DNA of 64,000 nucleotides from Primula veris (lineage: Eukaryota > Streptophyta > Magnoliopsida > Ericales > Primulaceae), in NCBI GenBank assembly GCA_963682055.1, contig OY821749.1, positions 24,187,631-24,251,630 on the forward strand. The letters are read 5' to 3'. The notes beneath the pieces were generated by a model that ran no database searches, was not told the origin of the DNA, and saw only the letters and a program-made list of their open reading frames with translations. The translations under genes and the position numbers were made by a program. Below are positions 36,881-49,007 of the stretch, one piece after another (the first letter of the stretch is position 1; each line of letters begins with the position of its first letter).

Positions 36881-37697
36881 ATTTGATATACCATGAACAT
36901 CAATTCTTTTATACAACAAATTATTTAGTCCTATGGAGTAAGACTGTAATGGTCCTTGATTCCATTAATCAAATGACACGGATGCATGTGGGCCAACCCA
37001 CTCATTGTCTTTTATTTCCCGTTAAAAAAATATTCATAAATTTTTTCTCTATATGACCACACTTATAAAATTAACGAAAATAACTTTCTTTCTCATTGTG
37101 GTTAATTTATGATTTAATTGGAAGAAAAAAAAACCATTCCTTTCTATATTTATGTGTTTAATTTATGATTTAATTAGAAGAATAAAAATCAAATGACACA
37201 CGTGCATGTGGGCTAACCCACTCATTGTCTTCTCTTAACCCATTTACTATAAATAAGAGGTTGATCTCGATATTTACGTGTTTTTTAAATCCAATTCATT
37301 TTTTTTCCAATTCTTTCGCTTTACATGGAAGTACTCCCAAAACCCATTTTGATGTGATTTTATTTGATAAAAAAAATCTAAATAATTTGTAAGATCAAAT
37401 TAGTAAAAAAAAAAGACAACCAAAAGAAAATTGTTGGGATATCATATAAAGTTTCATTCAAATTTTTCTTTCTTTTGTTGAAGAGAAAACCCATTTTTTG
37501 TGATTCACTTATTTTTTTAATTAGATAAATAATTAACTTTGATTATAATTCACTAAAAAAACCTGGATTTAGATTATGTAAAAAACTGAGTTTAATTGGT
37601 AAGTTAAGAAAAATATTAATGAACCTATCAAAGTATAATTAATCAAGAATGAATCATTAATCGATAAGATTAAGGGTGGGTTTTGTGTAAAATGTTA

Positions 37698-37928
37698 CTC
37701 CATCCGTTTCCATTTAATTGTTCACTACGAAACTACGTGTAATTTTGACTGACTTATAACACGTATCAAAATTTTCGAAATGAATTTTTTTTAAAAATCA
37801 TAAAATTTACTATTTTAACTATAGATCAACTTTTGAAAATTTTCATTCTGATAATTTTGATACAAGTTTTTGACCGGTTAAAATTGCACGTAGTTTCATA
37901 ATGCACAATTAAATAGAAACGGAGATAA
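37698..37928. mobile_element. Stowaway-like MITE
   Basis: Left end ctccatccgtttccatttaa after TA; right end on the other strand tctccgtttctatttaattg. The interior is self-complementary (tgtaattttgactg / ggttaaaattgcacg). The right boundary is uncertain by a few bases because of ataata. Confidence 0.8.
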
Positions 37929-38705
37929 TATGTTTTTTTACATACTCCGATAGAGAGAAAGGTTTTCTAAATATTTTTTTAATGGAAAATAGAAGACAAT
38001 GAGTGGGTTGGCCCACATGCACACGTGTCATTTAATTAATGGATTGGACGATCATTTTACTCATACTCCAAGAAGGCTAAATAACTTATCATGTGCGAGG
38101 TGAAAAATATATATTTTTTTTTTATATAGTTAAAGTTCAATTTATTTTTTTGTAAAGTTAATGATTTCATCATTATGTTAATAATCACTTTTTTTTTTTA
38201 ATTTTCATGTTTTTATAAGTTTTTAGGATTTAATTGTTTGTTTGACATTATTTGTCAATTTAAAGAGACATAATTCGAAAAATATATGAATGATTACTTT
38301 GTTTTTGTTTTTTTTGGTGTCAAGTTATAAATAGATAGAATCGTCGATTATTTAAAGAATTGAAAAAAAAAATCAACAATTTATTAATGCAACAGTGTAG
38401 TGCTAGTTTAATTATACAAAAAATATAGTTTGACGTACCATGTGGTGTGTACATATTGTCATATTCCATTTTTTTTCTTTAAGATTTAATTAGTACTAAA
38501 TTGCTTATTAATTATTGCTAAATTGATACTAAATTGCTTTCTATAAGTTATATTTTTGAGTTTGATATTCAAATTTATTTATTATATGATTTTAATTTAT
38601 AAAATAACTATGGTAAGTTGGTAACCCAATTGAAAAAACAATATGATTATAAATAACTTGGAGTTTTTCTCCGGAAGATTGATATATTTGCAATGACACT
38701 CTTTC

Positions 38706-39354
38706 TTAGGGGTGTAAATGAAACGAAACGAACCGAACAACCCTCTGTTCACGTTCAGTTCATGAACTAAAACTCTTGTTTATGTTCGGTTCATGTTCAT
38801 TTAAATACGAACGAACATTTGACGAACATGAACCGAACATTTGACGAGCCGAACACGAGTTGTTCGTGAACATCTAATTTCTTCCAAAACATTTAATAAT
38901 TGAAAAAAAAATAAAAAATTATTTCTTTTTAAAATATATTATTCTTTTATCATATATTACTATATTACTTTAACGAGTTGAATACTTAACGATAAAATCA
39001 GTGACTGTATTTATAGTATGATGATATAAATTAACATAAAAAGTTCAAAATAATACAAACATATCATTTATATTATTATAGCATAAATAAGTTTATTAAT
39101 TGTGTAGTGATATTAATTTTTGTTACATCATTAATAGATTTATTTATTTTATTTTATCAAACTTTATATATAATTACACGAACACGAGTTTAGACGAACC
39201 GAACAGAGGGTTGTTCATGTTCAGTTCACTTAATAGACGAACACTATATTATTGATCATTATCGTGTTCATTTATAAATGAACGAACATGAACCGAGCAT
39301 TACCCGAGCCGAACACGAACGATTTCACGAACAGCTCATCTCATTTACAGCTAT
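38706..39354. mobile_element. hAT-like foldback element with repeated CGAACA words
   Basis: The ends are inverted: taggggtgtaaatga on the left and, on the other strand, tagctgtaaatgaga on the right. The flanks show an almost matching 8-bp duplication (actctttc and gctctttc). About 150 bp at each side are rich in gaacgaacatgaaccg-type words in opposite orientation, so the arms can pair. Length and TSD fit a non-autonomous hAT element. Confidence 0.68.
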
Positions 39355-39479
39355 GCTCTTTCCCCTTTTCTTTTAAAAGAATTAACTAAAAAAGTTTAAT
39401 TCAATAATAATGTTAAAAACAGTTTTTTAAATTTCATTATAAAAATGAAAATAAAAACACTCTTTACCTCTGTAGAGAC

Positions 39480-39502
39480 GAGAGAGAGAGAGAGAGAGAG
39501 AG
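39480..39502. repeat. (GA)n tract, likely in the COQ2 5' UTR
   Basis: Eleven GA units upstream of a probable first, non-coding exon ending near 39586 (ctcaag before gtattt). Confidence 0.7.
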
Positions 39503-39586
39503 ATCCGAAGCTGACTGAAATATTGTTACTAATTAATCGAATTTAATTTATTGACATTAATTTCAACAACTCTTGTTCAGCTCAAG

Positions 39587-40501
39587 GTATTTTCATGAAC
39601 CCTATTTCTCTCAATTGTACCCAAATTTTGTACCCTTTTTTTTTCCACTTTCATTTGAAAAATTGCAGTCTTTTGCATGTGTCTTGGTGATTTAAATGAT
39701 GGGCATGCCGTAATATTTGTTTAGTTCTTATGTAGATTTTAATATAATTTTTCCTTTATTTATTTGAGTTTACCATATTCTCAATTCGACTGAGCTACGA
39801 GTTTAAGATTATAAGATGGTTTATTTGATTTTGAGAACAAAAAGTTAGGTTCTTTTTAGATTAAAGCTTCTAGCTTTATGAGGTAAAATAAGAAAGATTG
39901 AATATCTGTTTAGTATTACTGGGTAACAAGATAGAGTAGAGTTTTTAAACAGATATTCAGAGAAACTTATCTTAAGACTCTGCAACCAAACAAGACCTAA
40001 GGTTTCTTCCATTCATAATTAAGTTTTAATTGCTCATCAAAATTATACTCGCAAGTCGTGTTTGATGAAAAAAAAAAAGATAAGCGAGCTGGAATGAGAA
40101 AGTAACATGGGCTTGTTTGCTTTCACATTTTTAGCAATTAAGCTGGATTTCTTTTGGCTTAGGAAAAATTTGGTTTATGCTGCTCAAAAGTTTTAGCTTT
40201 TTCAAGAAAGAAAAGGTCTTATAAAAGCTCATCCCTCTTAAGTTGGTCAGCCAATTGCAGTCTAGCTCTAAGCAAAAAGATAACAAATGAGTTAAAAAGT
40301 TGTAGCTAAACAAGGCCTTAGTTTAATCTGGATGCCTGGTTCTTCGTTAGTTTTTTGGTTCAGAATCTTGTTTCAGGCTAGATGATAAATTATTCAAGGA
40401 ATATAATTGAATTAACAACATAAGCTTCTTTTTGAATATAGGTTCCTCAATCGAACTCACTCTCTTACATAGTATGTTTGATCCTTGTTTTGTTTTCACA
40501 G
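39587..40501 (+). other. Probable 5' UTR intron of COQ2
   Basis: Donor gtattt after ctcaag at 39587 and acceptor ttttcacag at 40501 enclose 915 bp without coding signal, ending 36 bp before the chosen ATG. Inferred from splice-site wording only. Confidence 0.45.
40109..40321. mobile_element. Tourist-like MITE in the COQ2 leader intron
   Basis: Ends are inverted: gggcttgtttgctttcaca on the left and, on the other strand, aaggccttgtttagctacaac on the right. The interior shows partial self-complementarity. End wording matches other elements in this window. Confidence 0.65.
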
Positions 40502-40537
40502 GTTTTCATTTTTGGAGCATATTTTTCTAGGATAGTC

Positions 40538-41725
40538 ATGGCATTGTTTCGTATCTCCCGAGCATCACTTCGTAGGTTACAACAGCCACCTCTCTCTCTT
40601 CAATCGATCTCTTCATCCATAGCCATCAACCGCTCGATTGTGCACCCAATTATCCCTTCAAAAGATTCGGTAAATCCAACCTACCATGATCTTTTAAGCC
40701 CATTTAACCCCACTTGCAATCGCAACCGAAACTTCAGATCTTCATGGGAAAATTTAGATTTAAATGTACATGTAAGAAAGGCCTATATATCTACATCCTC
40801 CAAGCCAGATGAGAAAGAAGACTCGAATAAGATCCAAGTTTCGTGGATAGATACGTATCTTCCAAAGCAAATTCGTCCATATGCCCATCTTGCTCGTTTG
40901 GATAAGCCAATCGGTACCTGGTTACTAGCTTGGCCGTGTTTTTGGTCGATCACTTTAGCAACCTCTCCTGGCAATTTCCCTGATATTAGAATGTTATCAT
41001 TATTTGGTACGGGGGCTTTGCTTCTGAGAGGTGCAGGTTGCACTCTTAACGATTTACTCGACCAAGATATAGATGCGAAAGTAGAACGTACTAGATTAAG
41101 ACCCGTCGCAAGTGGGGCATTATCGCCATTTCAAGGTCTTTCTTTTCTTGGATTTCAACTATTTCTGGGCCTTGGAATTCTTTTACAGTTGAATAATTTT
41201 AGTATTGTTTTGGGAGCTTCTTCGTTGCTACTAGTCTTCTCTTACCCTCTCATGAAAAGGATCACCTTTTGGCCACAAGCTTTTTTAGGTCTCACCTTCA
41301 ATTGGGGTGCGTTATTGGGATGGTCAGCAATAAAAGGGAGTCTAGATCCTGCTATTGTTCTCCCTCTTTATATGTCTGGGGTTTTTTGGACGCTTGTTTA
41401 TGATACGATATACGCACATCAAGATAAATACGATGATATAAAAGTTGGTGTCAAATCGACAGCTTTAAGGTTTGGAGATTCAACAAAAAAGTGGGTTTCT
41501 GGTTTTGGTTTAGCTTGCATCAGTAGTTTCGCTATTAGTGGTCTAAATGCGGAAATTGGGTGGCCATTTTATGTTTCTTTGGGAGCAGCATCTAGTCATT
41601 TGATTTGGCAGATATATACGGTTGATTTATCATGTCGCGCGGACTGTAATAGAAAATTTGTTTCGAATAAATGGTTTGGTGCTATAGTTTTTAGTGGGAT
41701 CTTACTTGGAAGACTTGCTTCTTGA
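40538..41725 (+). CDS. COQ2: 4-hydroxybenzoate polyprenyltransferase, mitochondrial (COQ2/PPT type)
   Basis: UbiA-family enzyme of the inner mitochondrial membrane that joins 4-hydroxybenzoate to a polyprenyl chain in ubiquinone synthesis. 395 aa from ATG 40538. That start opens a Ser/Arg-rich, acid-free leader ([20 protein letters not shown]), a good mitochondrial presequence; the open frame further upstream reads into a probable leader intron. UbiA signatures are present: [17 protein letters not shown] (~118-134), the first Asp motif NDLLDQDID (171-179) and the second [13 protein letters not shown] (288-300). Seven to nine membrane helices follow. The C-terminus [14 protein letters not shown] is typical of plant PPT1. 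The coding region has no intron, which is unexpected for this family in Arabidopsis. Homogentisate prenyltransferases are unlikely given the Asp motifs and leader. Confidence 0.93.
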   Translation: MALFRISRASLRRLQQPPLSLQSISSSIAINRSIVHPIIPSKDSVNPTYHDLLSPFNPTCNRNRNFRSSWENLDLNVHVRKAYISTSSKPDEKEDSNKIQVSWIDTYLPKQIRPYAHLARLDKPIGTWLLAWPCFWSITLATSPGNFPDIRMLSLFGTGALLLRGAGCTLNDLLDQDIDAKVERTRLRPVASGALSPFQGLSFLGFQLFLGLGILLQLNNFSIVLGASSLLLVFSYPLMKRITFWPQAFLGLTFNWGALLGWSAIKGSLDPAIVLPLYMSGVFWTLVYDTIYAHQDKYDDIKVGVKSTALRFGDSTKKWVSGFGLACISSFAISGLNAEIGWPFYVSLGAASSHLIWQIYTVDLSCRADCNRKFVSNKWFGAIVFSGILLGRLAS

Positions 41726-43191
41726 TCGGCAGAGAATTTTGCTAAAGTACAACTTTGAAGTTCTTTGTTAATATAATTCACATTGGTTGATTTTTTCCTC
41801 ACGCAAGGAGAAGTTTGCTTCGTGCAGAACCTAATTTATCTCGGGGTGTTTAAACTGTTGGTGCGAGTACATTTAGCCAGTGATAGGGTGGTGTGATTGG
41901 ATTACCATTGTGGCAGATTATATATTATTTTGTTAGTAAAAGAGAACAGAATAGAGCTCGGGAAAGTGTATTAATCCTCCTTTTTTCTTCTTGAAAATAC
42001 CCTTTGTATAGGAAGGAATGACATGGGTGGTATTTCATTTTTTTTGATTTATATAGTATGGCAAGAGGTTCCTATTGGCTATTGGATGTAGATGCCAAAA
42101 TCCAAGATATTTTTACTGTCATTTACTACTTCAAGTATACGTGTGATGCATCTTCCTATTTTTATTTTGTTATGAATCTTCCTATCATGAGTGTTTTATG
42201 CTCTATTGTTCTTATTATGTAAGCTGGGCTGCAGCCTGCAGGTAATATTCCACTGCAGCGAAAATGTAACATCGTTTTGGGATGAGGTTAGATGATCATC
42301 AAGAAAGAAATGTGTATAGGTGCCGATAATGGATTGTTAGGAAAGGGTTGCACGACCTCCCGCTAGCAGCAATTAGCAACTAGTAGCAATAGCTTACTTC
42401 ATTTTTGCAGTAATGTTTCGTCTTGTGTTTAGTATCTGGGGATTTTCTTCCTTTGTAGTTGATTTTTTTTCTCACATGGTCGCAGGTCTATAAATGGTTG
42501 GCCTTGACGCCAGCCACATCATCACTTTAGCTTATCTGCCGACGAACTGATAGGTGGCTGATAAGTTTGTTTTAAAGGATTTTCGGGGCGAAGAAATAGG
42601 TGACAAAATATTTACGGGCTTGAGATGCGATACAATTTCTTCAGAAGACATATAGGAGCATGCTAGATTTTGATGCATTTAACAAAAATTAATGTGATTT
42701 TTTCCAAGTTAAATTTGTATTCTCCTTTCAAAGTGTTACTCTTCTCTCTCACCACAACATTAAAAGTATGAAATCAAAAGCAATACCGCTATTTAACCGA
42801 TTGTATAAATTCTTTAAACAACTCCCTTTAAACAAATTTTAAAGCGGATCGCACGATGATAACACAATAAGGTGATATTATTTACATCCACATCTTTACG
42901 AACTCGTTTTGTCATATTCTAATTTTATATCTCAATAACACTAAGTACTTGAAAAGGAAAAAAAACTCTTACCAACATAGAATTTAGGTACCATATTCAA
43001 AAAATTCAAACTATAATAATCTAATAGAATTTTATACAAACTACGGTTCCCTTTCCTATGTTACTTCATCTCTAAATAAAACTAAATTTAATTCTTTTTC
43101 CAATATACTTTTTTTCTCCACAGAGACCAAATCTGCAAAAAAAAAAAAAAGAAACAAAAAAAGAAGAGATCTTTGAGTCGACTCAGTAGCT
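41726..43191. other. COQ2 3' UTR and intergenic region before KISH
   Basis: No coding signal. Roughly the first 400 bp may be COQ2 3' UTR. A poly-A run at 43139-43150 lies just before the KISH start and is part of its leader. Confidence 0.5.
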
Positions 43192-46100
43192 ATGGTAATA
43201 ATTCTACACTTCATTATTGATTTTCTTATTACAACTCTTTCTTAGTAGTATATTTAATTATGACCCATGTATATAATATAAATATAGATAGATAGATAGA
43301 TACATAATATAATTTGGTGGATGATAATTTTTGCAGTCGGCGTTTTTCATTTTTCATAGTTCATTATTGTTTTTCTTACAAAGGGTCTTTGTTAGTAGTA
43401 TATTTAATCATGATCCATATATATAAGTATAAATATAGATAGATAGATACATACTGTAATATAATGTGGTGGGTGATTTTTTATTTATTTTTTGTTTTGC
43501 AGTCGGCGTTATTTAATTTCCATTCGTTTCTGACGGTGGTGTTGCTCGTGATCTGCACGTGCACTTACGTTAAGATGCAGTTTCCTACTCTCCTTGAGCA
43601 AAAAACTGGGTACCCTTTTTTTATTAGTTTAATGTTATGTGTTTTATCTTTGTGTTTGTATTCTAGTTTTTAGGAATATGATTAATACCCAATGCCATTT
43701 TGTTAAGGTAAAGTTAATGTTTAGTACACAGGGAGTAACTAGTAACTGGTTAAAAGTGACTCCATCACTCCCCATATAGAAAAAACTGATCTTTTACGGT
43801 TTTACCTTGTATTTTGATTTTTTCTTATATCGATTTTAGCAATTCAGCACCCCCATAATGACTGGAAAAGAGTTCTAGTTCCGCCACTGTTAGTACATAT
43901 TTTCGGACTAAATTATAAAAAAGCCCCCATTTTTAGTTTTTGTTTAAGAATTGGTTAATGGTTAGATCGTAGCATTGGTGTGCATCAGAGGTGAACACAA
44001 TGAGTAAAAATAGGAAGCATTATTGAGCATATGTAGCTAATCTTAAAAGAGATTTTAACCATGGATTTTTGATAAGTAAGAGTCAAGGCTCAAACTTTGT
44101 TCTAAATGATCTGTTTTCCTTTTGTCAATAGGTCTTTATTTGATTTCCTACTCTAAGCAGTTGGAGTGGTTATTAATTTGAGGTTGAGGAAAAAAACCCT
44201 GGATTTCTTTTGTTTTTTGCACCTTTTTTGTGATAACTTGTGAAGTATTTGGTTGATCAAGTTAATTAACGTGTTTTTCGTATTCCTGTTATGAAAAAAC
44301 ATGACGTTTGTTTTTCAGGCTTGAATAAGCCAGTTTATCAGCTTAGACGTGCAGATAAAACAAGTCATGTTAAATAGTCTTTATTTAGTTTTGCCTTATA
44401 AACAAATGAGATTGCTTATTAGAGGCTGAGAAGAAAAGAAGTTGGGATTATTTTGTTTTTTTGATAGTTTTTTATGGTGATAAGTTGTAATTCATTTGAC
44501 TGATCAAGTCAAAAGACGCGTGTTTTCGCTTTCCGTCATAAAATAGCTAGAAAATAGAGGTCAAAGCATGAAAGAACTCGAGGCTTGTTTTTCAGGATCA
44601 AAGAACGCAACGTGTTTGCTTAAATGCTGGTGTTTTTGTTTTCCGTCATAAAATACCTTGAAAATAGAGGCCAAAGAATGAGAGAACTCAATGCTTGTTT
44701 TTGAGGCTCAAAGAACACTTCTTGTTTGCTTAAATGCTGCAGACAAAGACGCACTGTTAACTTTATTTTAAGAAAATAATTTGTATAACCATATGCAGGA
44801 CCATATGAAGGGATTGTTTGGTAGCACCGTTTTAACGCATATTTCTTTTTGTACTTTACAGGAGCAGTATGTATCTTTTGTTAGCTAGATATTGTATTTC
44901 CCTCTCTTTTCGAAATAAGCCAGTTGTTTTTAGCTGGATGAACCTAGCTTTTACCTAGCCAACTTATTAGCAAATGCCGTATGTTAACATGTAGGCACCA
45001 ACACTTTTTCAACAGAATGGATACTCTCCTCCTCTCAATATTAATACACATTAATTAAGTTACGTATATACTATATGTTAGGATTTGCATGATTTCCGCT
45101 TTTTTTAGTTAATAAATTGTAGTAGTATATTTTGTAGTTTAAAGGAGAGTGAACTGTGCATTCTTGATAATGGCTAGAAATTTATGTTATTTTAGAAATA
45201 TGTAATATAGTAAAGCCCAAATCAGTCTTTGTTGGTTGCAGCATTTAATCTCAGCTCTGTTTCTTTGTTTATAATCTATACTGTATTTAGATTGATAACT
45301 AAAAAAATTCGAGCCTTTATGTTTTGTTACCTTGTAAGAGTCGGAAGTTTAAGCAAAATCTTATGGGGTTATAGCTTATAGGACATTAGGATCTTTTTTT
45401 ATTACAGTTTTATTGCTGTACCACAACATGTAAAAGATGACTTCTTTTGGTTTCTGCCGTATAAAAGATCTAAAAAATTTAGCCGACAAACTTAGTCTTT
45501 TTCTCTGCTATGGTAAGTTTGCTGATTTGCTTAGTGCCAGCCAAAAGGGCCCTATGTGGCTATTTGTATCCAATTTTCAGAAATATGTATTGATATACTC
45601 AAGCCCTAATGATATACTGAAGCCTTAGTCGTTTGTTTGGTTGTAGCTTTTCATCATAACTCATAAGCTGAGCTGCTTTTTCACTTAGTAGATGCAGTGT
45701 AGTTGGTTTCTCCATTTAAAGGCTGAGCCTTTTTGTTACGTGGTGAAAATACTAGAATTTTATGATGTATGAACCATATTTTTTTCTCAACCTCGAAAAA
45801 GGCAGTTTATTTGCTTAAGTTTTTTTCTCAGTTCTGATTGGCCAGTGTGAAAAATCTGACTCCCCTCCTCTTTGAAGTAATAAAGTAGATATTTTATTTC
45901 TTAATAAGCCGAGGAAAGATTTATTGCTTTTAAGATAACCAATTTTACCGGTGCCCAGCGCAGATAATGTTCTTATAGCCATCTATCAAACTTCTGCTTA
46001 TTTATTTGCCAATAATATCTTTCACTCGATATATTATTAACACGTTGCCATCTTCTTATATAAATGTTCAGCAACCATGCTATGTGTTACTAAGGACTTG

Positions 46101-46915
46101 GTGTACATGTGTATTGTTCTTTTGCAGATTTCGTGGTTTTTTCTGGAAGGCAGCTCGAATAGGTACACATTCATGTTTCATGTTTCATGTTCATTGGTTC
46201 TTCTCATGTTCTCAAAACGTTACATCAAAGTTCAAAATTACTATGTTTAGTTATATTTAGCCGTTGTAATATCCTATATAGCCTGTCAAGGACGACAACA
46301 GAAATTATACTTGATTTGTGTTTTCTCTTTTGCTGTTTGCACATTATACCATGCTTAGAATTCCTGTTCCATGATAAGTTCAGGATGGAACAAGGTTTAT
46401 AATATAAGGTCTATGTGATCTCAATAAATCTTGCTGAGTAATGATTGGTTCACTCCCCTTACTCTCGAGACCACACCTCATCCATGGCAGGATGTAAATG
46501 AAATTATAACAAACTAATTAACGTGTGGGGATGTTTACTGTATTAGCTCTTAACCTCTGCCATGTTGGATAGATAATGTGTGTAGTGTAGGCTGGAGTGT
46601 ATTGAGAGTAAAGTTATCATTAATCAGAAATTTTTGCTACTTGTGTTAGGTGCTAATTACTTGTATCATCTTGAATGAATTTGCGTTTTCCAGACAATTA
46701 AAAAAGAAAGTCTGAAGGCTTGTTTGAGCCGGATGAACTTGATTTGCCTTTGACAAAATGTCGCAACCAAACAAGCCTTGGATGTGCTTATCTGAACTTA
46801 TCTTCATTTTTATATCTCCCTTACATTCGAGTTGGTGCATGTAACAGGTGAACGCTTGAGTCCCTGGGTGGCTGCTGGATGCTTTATAATGGGAGTGTCG
46901 ATAATATTTTTCTAG
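43192..46915 (+). CDS. KISH protein (TMEM167 family), small Golgi/secretory membrane protein
   Basis: Small, very conserved eukaryotic membrane protein of the early secretory pathway; in animals it is needed for secretion. Exons: 43192-43194 (only the ATG), 43503-43609, 46128-46162, 46848-46915, giving 70 aa. The sequence starts [20 protein letters not shown] and continues with [38 protein letters not shown] and a hydrophobic end with GVSIIFF. Two membrane segments flank a short basic loop. All introns are GT-AG with consistent phases. The 2.5-kb second intron holds repeated MITE-like debris. A duplicated false acceptor sits 166 bp upstream of exon 2. Confidence 0.93.
43209..43510. repeat. 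Tandem duplication covering intron 1 end and exon 2 start of KISH
   Basis: The word ttcattattg plus the next ~130 bp (agtagtatatttaat, atagatagatagat) occur at 43210 and 43360. Each copy ends in ttgcag followed by tcggcgtt. The true exon 2 starts at 43503; the false one would start at 43337 and runs into a stop after about 20 codons. Confidence 0.85.
46715..46779. mobile_element. Short MITE-like element with perfect 12-bp inverted ends
   Basis: aaggcttgtttg at 46715-46726 and caaacaagcctt at 46768-46779 are exact complements, 65 bp in all, in the last KISH intron. It shares its end wording with the 40109-40321 element. Confidence 0.55.
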
Positions 46916-47786
46916 GGGGTTCTAGTTTTTTTCTTTCTTTTCATACTCAGATTGAACATGTATCTTTTCCCCCTTTTAAGAGTTTTTAGTTATGTGACAT
47001 ACAATTTGTGCACTGTAGTTCTTCACACATGAATATTATATATATACTTAAAATTTGTTTTCTTGAGCTTGATGTTTGATTTATCTTGGTTTACGTTTTC
47101 ATATATCATATGACCTCATTCTGGATTATCAACCAGTTTACGATATTTCCAGTGCACACTTTTTTTTTTTTATCAATATACATCTATAAATACTTGAAAG
47201 TATGAGTCATCAGAACATTATCAAATCTGCGGGGTTCATTGAAATTAATATCTTGGTCAATTTAAAAAGATTACGCTAAATCCAAATGAACTGTCCAAGC
47301 TGGTGATTCTTTCCGAGAATCCGACTATATTTTGGACGGTTTACTTGTACGGTACCTGCCCAGTTTAATGCACCTGAACAAAAACAATACAATTTCAAAA
47401 CAAAAATACATGTTCCAACACCTGAAACAATGGTTCTTTAAAACTATTCGAACTTCGCTTTATATTCATTGGAACCATTGTTAACCAATAAATCGAGCTA
47501 AACTGATCACGGCTTCACCGGATGAGAGTTTGCACAATACCACTAGGATTAGTGGATTATACCCACAACGCACATGCTCTTAAACTATTTAGATTTTTTC
47601 TAAAGATTTTTATTTCTAATTTACCAGTTAATAATATATTTCAGAACCTGATTGGTCTAGGTCATAAAAAATGACATGCATGCCAACGATTCCCCTGCTT
47701 GTATTTCATTTTCATATAATATAACACACATTAATGATTAGTGATTACAGAGAAAGTATAACTGAATAGTGAAGAAGACGAAATCA

Positions 47787-48634
47787 ATGGGGAGGAGAAG
47801 CGGCTTTCTAATAATATATTCTTTTATCCTTGCTTGTTTCTTTACGTATCTCATTCATACTCTTGCATGTGGTAAATTTCTTCCATTTTTCTTCACTGTT
47901 TCAATTTTACACTTTTCCCTCGTATCCATTTTATTTATTGCTCTGCTAGCCTTTGTATATAAGTGTTCTTGTTTGCTACACACATTAAATTTACTAAATT
48001 ATACTACTACTTTTGGTGGAAGTGAAAACTAGTCTTTTTAGCATTTATTTTTAAAATAGACATTTCTTTAAAATATAGACAAGCTGAGGGACTAAGATGC
48101 ATACCCTTAACCAACATGGTTCTCCCTTCTTCTTATTGAAGACATAAAAAGTCCTAAATAATCTAGACATCACATTTCACATCAATGTACCCTTAACATA
48201 GTTTGCTAATTGTTGATGTTAATAAATAATATCTAGCCTGGTTTTAAGTTTTTAACACCAGTATATCAATTCAGATCAAATTTCCACATTGGTTGTTTAG
48301 TTCGTTGAGGTGTATCTGTGTATGTGAGAATTAGTTGGTCGTCGTCGTGTAAAGTAGCCGCATGTTATATTCTTTCTGAGAAAATATGGATCAATATCTT
48401 CGAGATAAGTTAAAGTTTTACATGTGAAAGTAGAACTTGGTGTAATTATAACACTGTACAAACTCTTTATTGCAAGTAAATAAGTAACACAAGTGTTTAG
48501 TTTAGTTGATGAGCAAACAAGGCCGAGATGAAAGTGTGAAACTTATAATGACATTGTTACTGTGAATTTACTAGTTGATGCTGATTGTTGCAGGAGCAAA
48601 ATTCAATGTCACAACTCAGAACCATTCTAACTAA
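47787..48634 (+). CDS. Possible two-exon secreted mini-peptide, unknown family
   Basis: Two exons, 47787-47871 and 48594-48634, joined by a GT-AG intron (gtaaat ... ttgttgcag), give 41 aa. It begins MGRRSGFLIIYSFILACFF and continues into TYLIHTLACG, a strong signal peptide with a likely cut after LACG or just before. The remaining tail, AKFNVTTQNHSN, ends at TAA and carries N-glycosylation-type sites (NVT, NHS). tataat-like sequence lies about 70 bp upstream. I do not recognise the family; the tail does not match CLE, IDA, CEP or RGF. A chance signal-like ORF is a real alternative. Confidence 0.3.
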
Positions 48635-49007
48635 ATTCTAAAAATTTGTTATTGTTGGCAATAAATCCCGCTCTATATAAGAAATCCCAGTGGGGATTTT
48701 CAATAAGTTTACTTTTTTCCAGTTTTAAGATGATCATCATCTGTACTAAAAGTTTTTTTTTTGTTATACACAGATAAATTAGGCTTAAAAGCTGTAAACA
48801 AAATAAGCCCTAAAATTAATAATCAATATAAATCTTTCCCTTTAACCGCATTAGTGTTTGTGCTGAGTTGCGAGTCAATACCTGCTATTTACGTTGTTCG
48901 ATAACAGTCATATCGTAACCATGCTTAAAGATGGTGATGATTTTCCATAGTAAAGTTGCTAGCTTTAAGTATTAAAAGCACAAATGGCTAAAATAGGCTG
49001 TCTCTCC

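Larger units (their letters stand above)
35315..39479. other. Intergenic region between CslG and COQ2
   Basis: Four kilobases of AT-rich DNA with several mobile elements and two tRNA-like sequences, listed separately. A repeated sentence, caaatgacacggatgcatgt followed by gggccaacccactcattgtc, occurs at 36973-37011 and 37190-37230, and inverted at 37998-38036, which suggests a further foldback element. No supported protein gene. Confidence 0.55.

Noticed and set aside
36775..37056. 93-codon + ORF over the tRNA-like copy 2
   Set aside because: It reads through the tRNA-like hairpin and poly-A stretches; no domain.
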